From NCBI GenBank assembly GCA_002708985.1, contig PAPS01000011.1:1-36299 (forward strand): a stretch of DNA of 36,299 nt. The letters run 5' to 3'. Within the stretch, counting starts at the first letter, position 1. Each line of letters opens with the position of its first letter. This stretch comes from Saprospirales bacterium (GTDB taxonomy: Bacteria > Bacteroidota > Bacteroidia > Chitinophagales > UBA8649). A program made the position numbers and the translations under genes. Below are positions 24,499 through 31,944 of the stretch, in pieces. Below the pieces are notes generated by a model, which was not told the DNA's origin, ran no database searches, and saw only the letters and a list, made by a program, of their open reading frames with translations.

Positions 24499-25416
24499 AT
24501 GGCCAACGTGATTTCTACTAAAATCCCTGCTACATCATTGACTGCGTCGTCAAATACGGCAACCCTGCAGCGTCCTGAAAGAAAGCCTGATTGGTTAAAA
24601 GTTCGCCTACCCTCTGGGCAGCAATCCAGTGAGGTTTTCAAAAACATAAAGGAACACGGACTTCACACCATATGTCAAAGTGGAAATTGTCCCAACCAAG
24701 CGGAATGCTGGGGAGAAGGAACAGCTACCTTGATGATTCTAGGCAACGTATGTACTCGATCTTGCCGATTTTGTAATGTAGTAACCGGAAAGCCCCAAGA
24801 TGTAGATATCTTGGAACCAAGACGTGTAGCGGAGTCGGTCAAGCAAATGGGACTTAAGCATGTGGTCATTACTTCAGTAGATCGCGATGACCTTGTCGAC
24901 GGGGGATCCAGTGTCTGGATGGCCACAGTCAAGATGATTCGCCGACTGAATCCAGGGATTACCATGGAAACTTTGATTCCAGACTTCCAAGGAAAAAGGG
25001 ATCAACTTGATAAGATCGTACGAGCTAATCCAGAAGTAGTGAGCCATAACCTTGAGACCGTTGAGCGGTTAAGTCGTGAGGTACGCGTTCAAGCGCGCTA
25101 TGACCGAAGCCTAGAGGTATTGGATTATCTTAAACAATCCGGCATTCGGCGAACGAAAAGCGGTGTAATGCTTGGGCTCGGAGAAACAGAAGCGGAAATC
25201 TTGGAAACCATGAATGATTTACGTGCCGTGGATTGCGATGTCTTAACCTTAGGACAATACCTACAACCCACAAAAAAGCATCTCCCGGTAGCTGACTTCA
25301 TTACACCTGATACTTTCGACCGATACAAAAGAATCGGTCTAGACAAAGGATTCAAGTTTGTAGAGAGTGGGCCGCTTGTGCGCTCCTCCTACCACGCTGA
25401 ACGACACGTAGTATAA
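24499..25416 (+). CDS. lipA: Lipoyl synthase
   Basis: This 305-residue radical-SAM enzyme inserts two sulfurs into octanoyl groups on lipoyl domains. Both Fe-S clusters are visible: the auxiliary one with C59, C64 and C70 ([12 protein letters not shown]), and the radical-SAM one with C85, C89 and C92 (CTRSCRFC). The auxiliary cluster's serine ligand is in RSSYHAE at the C-terminus. Length is typical. It stands alone, without lipB. It is divergent from miaE and converges on the HMG-CoA lyase gene with a 15-base gap. Confidence 0.98.
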   Translation: MANVISTKIPATSLTASSNTATLQRPERKPDWLKVRLPSGQQSSEVFKNIKEHGLHTICQSGNCPNQAECWGEGTATLMILGNVCTRSCRFCNVVTGKPQDVDILEPRRVAESVKQMGLKHVVITSVDRDDLVDGGSSVWMATVKMIRRLNPGITMETLIPDFQGKRDQLDKIVRANPEVVSHNLETVERLSREVRVQARYDRSLEVLDYLKQSGIRRTKSGVMLGLGETEAEILETMNDLRAVDCDVLTLGQYLQPTKKHLPVADFITPDTFDRYKRIGLDKGFKFVESGPLVRSSYHAERHVV

Positions 25417-25426
25417 GACATTACTG

Positions 25427-25445
25427 CTATTTTAACCAAAAATAG
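25427..25445. terminator. Possible weak bidirectional terminator between lipA and the HMG-CoA lyase gene
   Basis: CTATTTT (25427-25433) and AAAATAG (25439-25445) are perfect inverted copies with a 5-base loop, placed over the stop of the minus-strand gene. The stem has one G-C pair, so it is weak, but A/T runs lie within the arms on both strands. Confidence 0.3.
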
Positions 25446-26304
25446 ACTTCGCACTCCGCATAGCAGATGCGAATTTTTCAATACTAAACGCTTTAGATAG
25501 CACCCGTGTTCCAAAATAATTTATAAACTGTTCGGTTGGCATGTTGCCAATCAATTGGTCTTTAGCCATTGGACAGCCACCATAGCCAAGAATAGCACAG
25601 TCAAAACGACGAACGCCAAGATCATAGGCCATATCCAACTTGAGCCTCCAGTTATAAGGCGCAGTATGCAAGTGTGCACCCACCTTGTATTGATTGAATT
25701 CTTTCATGACTGGAGTATAGAGTACTTCTATTGCACGTTCGTCGGCGAGGCCCACGGTATCTGATGGCATAAAATGTCGTACACCTACTTGGGCAAGCTT
25801 TTCCATCCAATGCATCACCATATCGACGTCATAGGCTTCATCATAGGGGTTACCAAAAGCCATGGAGAGATAAATAATAAGTTGCTTACCGTGCTTTTCC
25901 GTTTCCTCCGCAATAGATCGGACGACATCTAAGGAATCCTCAATAGATGCATTGGCATTGCGTTGCTGAAAGGTCTCAGAAACACTAAACGGAAAGCCTA
26001 CAGAGTCAACCATTGGCATGGCACAAGCTTCTCGAGCTCCGCGCAAATTTGCCACAATAACAATAAACTCTGATTGTTTTTTTGATAAATCCAACCCTTC
26101 CAATACCTCTTGGGTATCGGCCATTTGCGGAATGGCCTTATGCGAAACAAAACTTCCAATATCAATGGCATTAAAGCCTACTTCAAGCAATTTGTTGTAG
26201 TAGGCAATCTTTGTTTTCGTCGATACCAAGCCTTTCATACCCTGTATGGCATCCCTTGGACATTCTGTTAACCAAATTTCTGGTAACCTTTTCTGTTCCG
26301 ACAT
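25432..26304 (-). CDS. Hydroxymethylglutaryl-CoA lyase
   Basis: This 290-residue protein has the HMGL-like TIM-barrel motifs: TECPRDAIQG at 13-22 (metal-binding Asp18), AHLHTA for the metal-binding histidines, and GYGGCPMAKDQLIGNMPTE containing the signature catalytic Cys. HMG-CoA lyase splits HMG-CoA into acetyl-CoA and acetoacetate at the end of leucine breakdown. Other acyl-CoA lyases share the fold, but GGCP and length favour HMGL. No other leucine-pathway gene is in the window. Its ATG at 26304 lies 4 bases after a -7 element shared with the divergent murQ. Confidence 0.88.
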   Translation of the reverse strand: MSEQKRLPEIWLTECPRDAIQGMKGLVSTKTKIAYYNKLLEVGFNAIDIGSFVSHKAIPQMADTQEVLEGLDLSKKQSEFIVIVANLRGAREACAMPMVDSVGFPFSVSETFQQRNANASIEDSLDVVRSIAEETEKHGKQLIIYLSMAFGNPYDEAYDVDMVMHWMEKLAQVGVRHFMPSDTVGLADERAIEVLYTPVMKEFNQYKVGAHLHTAPYNWRLKLDMAYDLGVRRFDCAILGYGGCPMAKDQLIGNMPTEQFINYFGTRVLSKAFSIEKFASAMRSAKSIFG

Positions 26305-26308
26305 GTTA

Positions 26309-26316
26309 TAAATTTA
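26309..26316. promoter_or_regulatory. Palindromic -7 element TAAATTTA shared by HMG-CoA lyase and murQ
   Basis: TAAATTTA reads the same on both strands and fits TAnnTTTA in each direction. It ends 4 bases before the minus-strand ATG at 26304 and 15 bases before the plus-strand ATG at 26332. The whole intergenic gap is only 27 bases, so both genes probably use this one element. Confidence 0.45.
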
Positions 26317-26331
26317 CGATATCTACGAGGT

Positions 26332-27129
26332 ATGAAGGAAAACAATGTCGATACAGGATTAGAAGGACAATCTTTACCGCAATTGCTTGAAGGTATGCAT
26401 GCGACTACACTCGAGGTTTATCAAGCAATTGATGAAGCAATGCCTCAAATCAAAGAAGTTTGTGAATTGGTGTACAAAACGCTTGAAGATGGTGGACGGC
26501 TCTTTTACATTGGTGCTGGAACCTCAGGTCGTCTAGGTATTCTTGATGCCTCTGAGTGTCCTCCCACTTTTGGATCAGATCCAAAACAAGTTGTAGGTCT
26601 TGTAGCAGGAGGAGACCAAGCCATCCGCAATGCGGTAGAATTCGCGGAGGATGACGAGGATCAAGCGTTTAAAGATCTCTTAGCGCAAGGAATTAACAAA
26701 GAAGACGTTATTGTGGGTATAGCGGCTTCAGGCAATACACCCTATGTCGTTGGAGGACTTCGCGATGCCCAACAACAAGGAATAGCTACAGCATGTATTA
26801 CCTGCAATGCTAAGAGCAAGCTACTTGCCTACGCGGACAAGCCCATTGTTGTAGATACTGGTGAAGAATTTATTCATGGAAGTACACGTTTGAAGGCTGG
26901 GAGCGCTCAGAAACTTATTCTTAACATGATTACGACGACGACCTTTATTCGTCTCGGTCACGTACAAGGCCGATTTATGATTGACATGCAACTTGCTAAT
27001 ACCAAGCTTTGGAGGCGAGGTATAGATTTCCTTATGAAGCAGACAAACCTAAGTGCTGGAGAGGCCCGCGACGCATTAGAAAAGCATGGTAGCGTGCGGA
27101 AGGCCCTGCAAAACATACATAATGCATAA
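26332..27129 (+). CDS. murQ: N-acetylmuramic acid 6-phosphate etherase
   Basis: This 265-residue SIS-domain protein converts MurNAc-6-phosphate to GlcNAc-6-phosphate and D-lactate in peptidoglycan recycling. It carries the family motif GAGTSGRLGILDASECPPTFG (residues 61-81, with E75 as a likely catalytic acid) and a second glutamate in AVEFAEDD at 101-108, plus the phosphate-binding IAASGNTPYV. A C-terminal helical segment ends LSAGEARDALEKHGSVRKAL, as expected. It is ~30 residues shorter than E. coli MurQ, lacking part of the N-terminus. It overlaps the next gene by 8 bases (ATGCATAA). It links functionally to NamZ. Confidence 0.95.
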   Translation: MKENNVDTGLEGQSLPQLLEGMHATTLEVYQAIDEAMPQIKEVCELVYKTLEDGGRLFYIGAGTSGRLGILDASECPPTFGSDPKQVVGLVAGGDQAIRNAVEFAEDDEDQAFKDLLAQGINKEDVIVGIAASGNTPYVVGGLRDAQQQGIATACITCNAKSKLLAYADKPIVVDTGEEFIHGSTRLKAGSAQKLILNMITTTTFIRLGHVQGRFMIDMQLANTKLWRRGIDFLMKQTNLSAGEARDALEKHGSVRKALQNIHNA

Positions 27130-27679
27130 CATAGAACCCTTTTACGGTTGGAGGGACCGATATGTTGTTGAAGAAGACGAACGCTCCCCTTTCTTTGGTC
27201 ACCAGCACAACGAATTTGCCTATGATCAAAAGATTTATAATTACTATGTACATCCCCAATGGAATAACTTCGGTTCGAACACCTTGCTCCTAAAATGCCT
27301 TTACACCGACTATGAGCTCGGCTACACCATTATCGAATTTATTGGCGAATGGAATGATTTTCTGCATAACGATATAGAAATGCTGATTCGAAGTATTGTC
27401 AATCCATTGACTTCCCAAGGCGTCTTCCGATTTATTCTTATCGGTGAAAACATCCTAACCTTCCACGGAGAGACCACCGATTATTATGTGGAATGGCAAG
27501 AACTCGCGTCGGATTCAGGAGGATTTGTAACAATTATCAATTTACAGGGACATGTTCGTGAAGAAATGAATGAAATAGGCTTAAACCAATGCCTTCGACT
27601 TGATATTCAAGTATTAGATTGGAGGAAATATCCCCCAGAATTTTTATTGCGCGCTTGCATACAAGAAGCCCTAGAATAA
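27122..27679 (+). CDS. Conserved hypothetical protein coupled to murQ
   Basis: From ATG 27122 this is a 185-residue acidic, aromatic-rich protein (begins MHNIEPFYGWRDRYVVEEDE) without a signal peptide or membrane helix. I chose ATG 27122 over the further-upstream in-frame GTG at 27086, since the latter would overlap murQ by 44 bases; 27122 overlaps the murQ stop by 8 bases, typical of coupled translation. I recall similar unassigned proteins from other Bacteroidota but cannot name a family. The many Trp/Tyr and mixed alpha/beta pattern suggest a small globular protein. Function unknown; a link with cell-wall recycling is only suggested by position. Confidence 0.75.
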   Translation: MHNIEPFYGWRDRYVVEEDERSPFFGHQHNEFAYDQKIYNYYVHPQWNNFGSNTLLLKCLYTDYELGYTIIEFIGEWNDFLHNDIEMLIRSIVNPLTSQGVFRFILIGENILTFHGETTDYYVEWQELASDSGGFVTIINLQGHVREEMNEIGLNQCLRLDIQVLDWRKYPPEFLLRACIQEALE

Positions 27680-27686
27680 ACGTTTT

Positions 27687-27715
27687 TTGTTTAACTACGT
27701 ATAACATTATCTTTA
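27687..27715 (+). promoter_or_regulatory. Sulfotransferase-like gene promoter, TTG-N18-TATCTTTA
   Basis: TTG at 27687-27689, an 18-base spacer and TATCTTTA at 27708-27715 match the consensus; the element ends 4 bases (ctga) before the GTG at 27720. The upstream gene ends at 27679, so the promoter occupies the 40-base gap. Confidence 0.6.
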
Positions 27716-27719
27716 CTGA

Positions 27720-28613
27720 GTGTCGCGATACAATCACATAGCGGAAGGACTACCTGATTTTCTTGTTGTTGGAGCTGAACAAGCCGGAGGGCAATGGATT
27801 AAGAATTTCCTCGGAGAACACCCCGATGTTTATCTACCCTCAAGACATTTAGGGTACTTCGTTTACACGGAACGAGACAATGGATACCATCCCAATCAGA
27901 AGGAGGATGGACTCGTGCGCGATTTAGGAGATTACAAGTTTGTCTACTCACACGCCCAACCCAACCATTTACGCGGAGAATACGCCCCAATATATATGTA
28001 TGATTGGATGTCTGCCATTCGCAATATTAAGCAAGTTTATGGTGCGAATTACCGCATGGTGAAAATCATAATTGCACTGAGAAATCCGGTACATCGTGCT
28101 CTTGCCCACTATCAAGATCAAGTTGAGCAAGGCATTGAAGATTTACCGTTATCTGAAGCACTATATCCCGATACCATTATCACGAGGTTAAACAATTACG
28201 ACTCAGATTTCTTCGACTATCTTGGTTTTAGTTTCTATGCTGATGCCATTACTGCCTATCGGAATACGTTTGAAAACATCCACTTCTTTTGGTATGATGA
28301 AATGATCGAAGATGAAGAACGCGTCTTTCGTTCACTATGCCAATTCCTTCGATTGGACTCAGAAGCAATCCAGCTGCGTAAACGAATTAGTCAAAGTATG
28401 GCAGCGGAAGTTAAACCCAATCCTTTTACCAGTTTCTTTGGTAACCGACCTAAGCCTCTTTTTGATGGGGTTTGGATAAAAGAAAAAAACATTCCTCCGA
28501 TTTCTGAAGAGTTTAGTCATAAGCTTTATGGGACCTTTATCGAAGATGTTGAGCGTGTTAAGCATACGCTATTGAAAAATGTAGATCATTGGAAAGGACC
28601 TTATCTAAGCTAA
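27720..28613 (+). CDS. Sulfotransferase-fold protein with degenerate PAPS-binding motifs
   Basis: This 297-residue cytosolic protein starts at GTG 27720, supported by a promoter -7 element 4 bases upstream. Residues 14-40 (DFLVVGAEQAGGQWIKNFLGEHPDVYLP) align with the 5'-phosphosulfate loop of sulfotransferases, and residues 118-131 (IALRNPVHRALAHY) with the 3'-phosphate motif. Usual key residues differ: the loop normally reads K-x-G-T-T/S, here Q-A-G-G-Q, and the Ser of RAYSHY is Ala129. Arg121 and the overall fold pattern remain. Activity with PAPS is therefore uncertain. It lies one base ahead of fmt, likely in one transcript. Target unknown. Confidence 0.7.
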   Translation: MSRYNHIAEGLPDFLVVGAEQAGGQWIKNFLGEHPDVYLPSRHLGYFVYTERDNGYHPNQKEDGLVRDLGDYKFVYSHAQPNHLRGEYAPIYMYDWMSAIRNIKQVYGANYRMVKIIIALRNPVHRALAHYQDQVEQGIEDLPLSEALYPDTIITRLNNYDSDFFDYLGFSFYADAITAYRNTFENIHFFWYDEMIEDEERVFRSLCQFLRLDSEAIQLRKRISQSMAAEVKPNPFTSFFGNRPKPLFDGVWIKEKNIPPISEEFSHKLYGTFIEDVERVKHTLLKNVDHWKGPYLS

Positions 28614-28614
28614 C

Positions 28615-29553
28615 ATGAATCCAATGCGACGTATTGTTTTTATGGGTAGTCCAGACTTTGCTGTTCCTGCATTGCAAGATTTACACAGTTCACAATATGA
28701 AGTAGTAGGAGTTGTCACAGCGCCGGATAAACCAAGTGGTCGAGGACAAAAAATACAATCAACCGCGGTAAAGCTCGAAGCTGAAAGACTAGGAATCCCT
28801 CTATTGCAGCCTAGAAATCTAAAAGATTTCAACTTTCAAGAAGAGCTGCGCAATCTCAGAGCAGATATTCAGGTAGTCATTGCCTTTCGTATGCTACCAG
28901 AATCCGTGTGGAATATGCCTCCTTATGGATCAATTAATCTTCATGCCTCTCTTCTGCCTGACTTACGCGGTGCAGCTCCCATTCACTGGGCTATAATCAA
29001 TGGGTATAAAAAAACAGGACTCACCACTTTTCAATTGCAGCATGCGATTGACACAGGACCTATTCTAAGGCAAGAAACAGTTGAAATTGAGGAAAATATG
29101 ACCACTGGTGAACTGTACAATGCCATGCGCCATATGGCGGGTAAGATGGTTCTTGATTCACTCACTATGATTGGTAATGGAGCCAAACAAATACCGCAGA
29201 AGTTAACTGGCAGAGAGTTGCCAGCACCTAAGATTCAAAAAGAGGATGCCCGCATCCAATGGAATCAACCCAATGCGGTCATACATAATCACATTCGAGG
29301 AATGCACCCATTCCCCTGTGCATGGACTACGCTAAATGATAAAAGAGTCAAAATTCATTGCGCACGCCTAACCAACACAGGTCATACCAACCTCTCGCCT
29401 GGCGAGGCCATTATCTCCATTGAAAATCTTCTATTTGTAGGATGTAGCAGTGGATGTGTCGAAATTACTGAACTTCAACTCGAGGGGAAAAAGAGAATGA
29501 CCGCAGCAGCCTTTATTCAAGGGCAGGGTGCTAAAATATTTCAATTTGTTTAA
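28615..29553 (+). CDS. fmt: Methionyl-tRNA formyltransferase
   Basis: This 312-residue protein formylates initiator Met-tRNA using 10-formyl-tetrahydrofolate. The start IVFMGSPDFAVPAL is typical. The catalytic triad is intact: N108 and H110 in SINLHASLLPDLRGAAPIHWAI, and D146 in AIDTGPIL. The C-terminal tRNA-binding domain follows (from ~205). ATG 28615 is used; a second ATG at 28624 would give an equally normal start. It lies one base after the sulfotransferase-like stop. def, the usual partner, is not in the window. Confidence 0.97.
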   Translation: MNPMRRIVFMGSPDFAVPALQDLHSSQYEVVGVVTAPDKPSGRGQKIQSTAVKLEAERLGIPLLQPRNLKDFNFQEELRNLRADIQVVIAFRMLPESVWNMPPYGSINLHASLLPDLRGAAPIHWAIINGYKKTGLTTFQLQHAIDTGPILRQETVEIEENMTTGELYNAMRHMAGKMVLDSLTMIGNGAKQIPQKLTGRELPAPKIQKEDARIQWNQPNAVIHNHIRGMHPFPCAWTTLNDKRVKIHCARLTNTGHTNLSPGEAIISIENLLFVGCSSGCVEITELQLEGKKRMTAAAFIQGQGAKIFQFV

Positions 29554-29576
29554 GATCTACCGAACGGTAAATCGAC

Positions 29577-29584
29577 TACCTTTG
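29577..29584 (+). promoter_or_regulatory. -7 element TACCTTTG before the polyamine gene pair
   Basis: TACCTTTG is a perfect match and ends 14 bases before ATG 29599. Upstream, TACCG-AA-CGGTA (29558-29569) is a 12-base inverted repeat where the -33 region would be, a possible regulator site. Confidence 0.5.
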
Positions 29585-29598
29585 CAAAAAGATTTTTG

Positions 29599-30810
29599 AT
29601 GAAAAAAGTAATGATTATTGGCGCGGGGGGTGTTGGGCAAGTAGTTGCTATGAAATGTGCCGAGCAAGTCAATCATTTTTCAGAGATTTTATTAGCCAGC
29701 CGGACAAAGTCTAAATGCGAACAAATTAAGGAGAAAGTTCTCGCAAAATATCCAAATACTGAAATATCAACAGCCTCTCTTAATGCTGACATTGTAGAGG
29801 ACACAATTGCCCTTGTTGAGTCATTCAAACCTTATCTCATTATCAATGTCGCCCTTCCCTATCAGGATTTAGCAATAATGGATGCCTGTCTTGCAACACA
29901 GACCCACTATCTAGATACGGCCAACTATGAACCCAAGGATGTCGCCAAGTTTGAATATAGCTGGCAGTGGGCCTATCACGAGCGATTTAAAGATGCGAAT
30001 ATCATGGCCTTATTGGGTTGTGGCTTCGATCCCGGGCAAACCCAAATCTATACAGCCCATGCCGCCAAGCATCACTTTGATGAGATACACTTTTTAGATA
30101 TTGTTGATTGCAATGGAGGTGACCATGGAAAAGCATTTGCCACTAACTTTAACCCGGAAATCAACATACGTGAAATCACCCAACCAGGACGATATTTTGA
30201 AGAGGGCAATTGGCAAGAGGTTCCTGCAATGTCCATCCATCAACCCATCTTTTATCCCAATATTGGGGAGCGTGAGTCCTACCTATTATATCATGAGGAG
30301 CTTGAAAGCCTTGTAAAACACTTCCCAACACTACGCAGAGCACGTTTTTGGATGACCTTTGGTCAAGAATACCTAACCCACCTCAGAGTACTTGAAAATG
30401 TCGGAATGACTTCAATACAACCCGTTCAACACCTGGGACAGGACATCGTGCCATTAGAATTTCTGAAGACATTACTTCCTGAGCCGTCTTCGCTCGGAGA
30501 AAACTACGAAGGAGAAACGTCTATAGGGTGCTACCTTTCAGGTATTAAGGATGGGCAAGCCAAGCATTATTACATCTGGAATAACTGTAAACATCAAGAT
30601 GCATACCGCGATACTTTGGGTCAAGGCGTAAGCTATACCACGGGATTACCCGCTACCTTAGGAGCAAGCCTTATGGCTGAAGGGACATGGATGCAATTTG
30701 GTGTTTGGAATTGCGAACAACTCAATCCCGATCCCTTTATGGCAGCAGTGGGACAACTCGGTCTTCCATGGCAAGAAGAAGTTCTTGTTCAAACACCTTT
30801 TTTGGGATAA
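29599..30810 (+). CDS. Carboxy(nor)spermidine dehydrogenase (saccharopine dehydrogenase family)
   Basis: From ATG 29599 (a TTG one codon upstream is also possible) this is a 403-residue protein. It has an N-terminal Rossmann motif GAGGVGQV and the CANSDH/saccharopine-dehydrogenase layout, including GCGFDPGQTQIYTAH and a late EGETSIGCYLSGIKDG region. In the family, aspartate semialdehyde is condensed with diaminopropane or putrescine using NADPH to give carboxynorspermidine or carboxyspermidine. In Bacteroidota this route often makes spermidine. The matching decarboxylase follows 12 bases downstream, which makes the assignment secure. Substrate preference is inference. Confidence 0.92.
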   Translation: MKKVMIIGAGGVGQVVAMKCAEQVNHFSEILLASRTKSKCEQIKEKVLAKYPNTEISTASLNADIVEDTIALVESFKPYLIINVALPYQDLAIMDACLATQTHYLDTANYEPKDVAKFEYSWQWAYHERFKDANIMALLGCGFDPGQTQIYTAHAAKHHFDEIHFLDIVDCNGGDHGKAFATNFNPEINIREITQPGRYFEEGNWQEVPAMSIHQPIFYPNIGERESYLLYHEELESLVKHFPTLRRARFWMTFGQEYLTHLRVLENVGMTSIQPVQHLGQDIVPLEFLKTLLPEPSSLGENYEGETSIGCYLSGIKDGQAKHYYIWNNCKHQDAYRDTLGQGVSYTTGLPATLGASLMAEGTWMQFGVWNCEQLNPDPFMAAVGQLGLPWQEEVLVQTPFLG

Positions 30811-30822
30811 TTATTGCTTCTT

Positions 30823-31944
30823 ATGACAGCCCTCCCTAACGATCGTCCATTTTACTTACTCCACGAGGACAAAATTCAAGCTAATCTTGCACGAATACAA
30901 AAGGTAAAAAGCGCTACAAATTGTACTGTATTGATGGCCCTAAAAGCCTTTTCTCACTATCAAGTGTTTCATCTACTTGCCGAAACATTAGATGGTTGCA
31001 CAGCATCTTCCCTACACGAAGCAAGATTAGCGCACGAATACTTTCCGGGACGTCATCACGCCTACAGTCCGGCATATAGTCCTAGAGATTTTCCGGAATG
31101 GACCAATTACTGCCAAACCTTCGTAGCGAACTCATTACAACAAGTAGAATTCCTTCAACATCTACAAATACAAAACAAATTGGAAGTTGGCCTACGAATC
31201 AATCCGCTGCAACCCGAGGCAAACAATCCGTTATATGATCCATCTTCACCTCAGTCACGGCTTGGCGTAATTACAAAACACCTTAAGAATCAATGGCCAA
31301 AAGGCGTAAATGGACTGCATCTGCACAATCTATGTGAGAACGATAGCCACTCTCTTGATCGCACCATAAGGGCCTTAGAACGTGACGCTCAATTTGCCTT
31401 AGAAGCCTGCCAATGGATAAATCTTGGTGGAGGTCACATGATTAGTAAACATGATTATGACGTGGACCACCTCATTCAACTCATTAAATATCTTCAAAAA
31501 AGATATGGCTTAAAGGTCATCCTTGAACCTGGAGCTGCCGTCGTATGGGAAGCAGGAGACCTCCATGCTCATGTCCTTGATATCGTGGCACAAGACGAGG
31601 TAGCCACGGCTCTTCTTGACGTAAGTATTACGGCTCATATGCCGGATTGTATTGAAATGCCCTATACACCTCAGATACGTGAAGGAAGAATCACAAGTGA
31701 GGGATGTAGATACCGTCTCGGCGGTAATTCATGTTTGGCAGGAGACTTTGTAGGTGACTACCATTTTGACCATGGTCTCTTTATCGGAGATGAAGTGGTT
31801 TTCTTAGATATGGCGCATTACACTACCGTTAAAACACACTTTTTTAATGGTGTGCATCATCCGTCGATCTACTTACGGCATACGGATGAATCATACACGT
31901 GCTTAAAAACCTTTGACTATACAGACTATCAGTCAAAACTTTGA
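30823..31944 (+). CDS. nspC: Carboxy(nor)spermidine decarboxylase
   Basis: From ATG 30823 this 373-residue PLP enzyme (an earlier in-frame TTG at 30814 is less likely) has the alanine-racemase-fold layout. The PLP lysine is K41 in LMALKAFS; later motifs are GLHLHNLCEN, NLGGGH, LEPGAAVVW and GGNSCLAGDFVGDYHF. It removes CO2 from carboxynorspermidine or carboxyspermidine to give the triamine. Both length and motifs fit NspC/CASDC rather than ornithine or diaminopimelate decarboxylase. It is the second gene of the polyamine pair. Its 3' end overlaps the convergent hydrolase gene by 16 bases. Confidence 0.95.
   Translation: MTALPNDRPFYLLHEDKIQANLARIQKVKSATNCTVLMALKAFSHYQVFHLLAETLDGCTASSLHEARLAHEYFPGRHHAYSPAYSPRDFPEWTNYCQTFVANSLQQVEFLQHLQIQNKLEVGLRINPLQPEANNPLYDPSSPQSRLGVITKHLKNQWPKGVNGLHLHNLCENDSHSLDRTIRALERDAQFALEACQWINLGGGHMISKHDYDVDHLIQLIKYLQKRYGLKVILEPGAAVVWEAGDLHAHVLDIVAQDEVATALLDVSITAHMPDCIEMPYTPQIREGRITSEGCRYRLGGNSCLAGDFVGDYHFDHGLFIGDEVVFLDMAHYTTVKTHFFNGVHHPSIYLRHTDESYTCLKTFDYTDYQSKL

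Noticed and set aside
26332-31944. A single operon from murQ to nspC
   Set aside because: Internal promoters with good -7 elements lie before the sulfotransferase-like gene and before the polyamine pair, so at least three transcription units are more likely.
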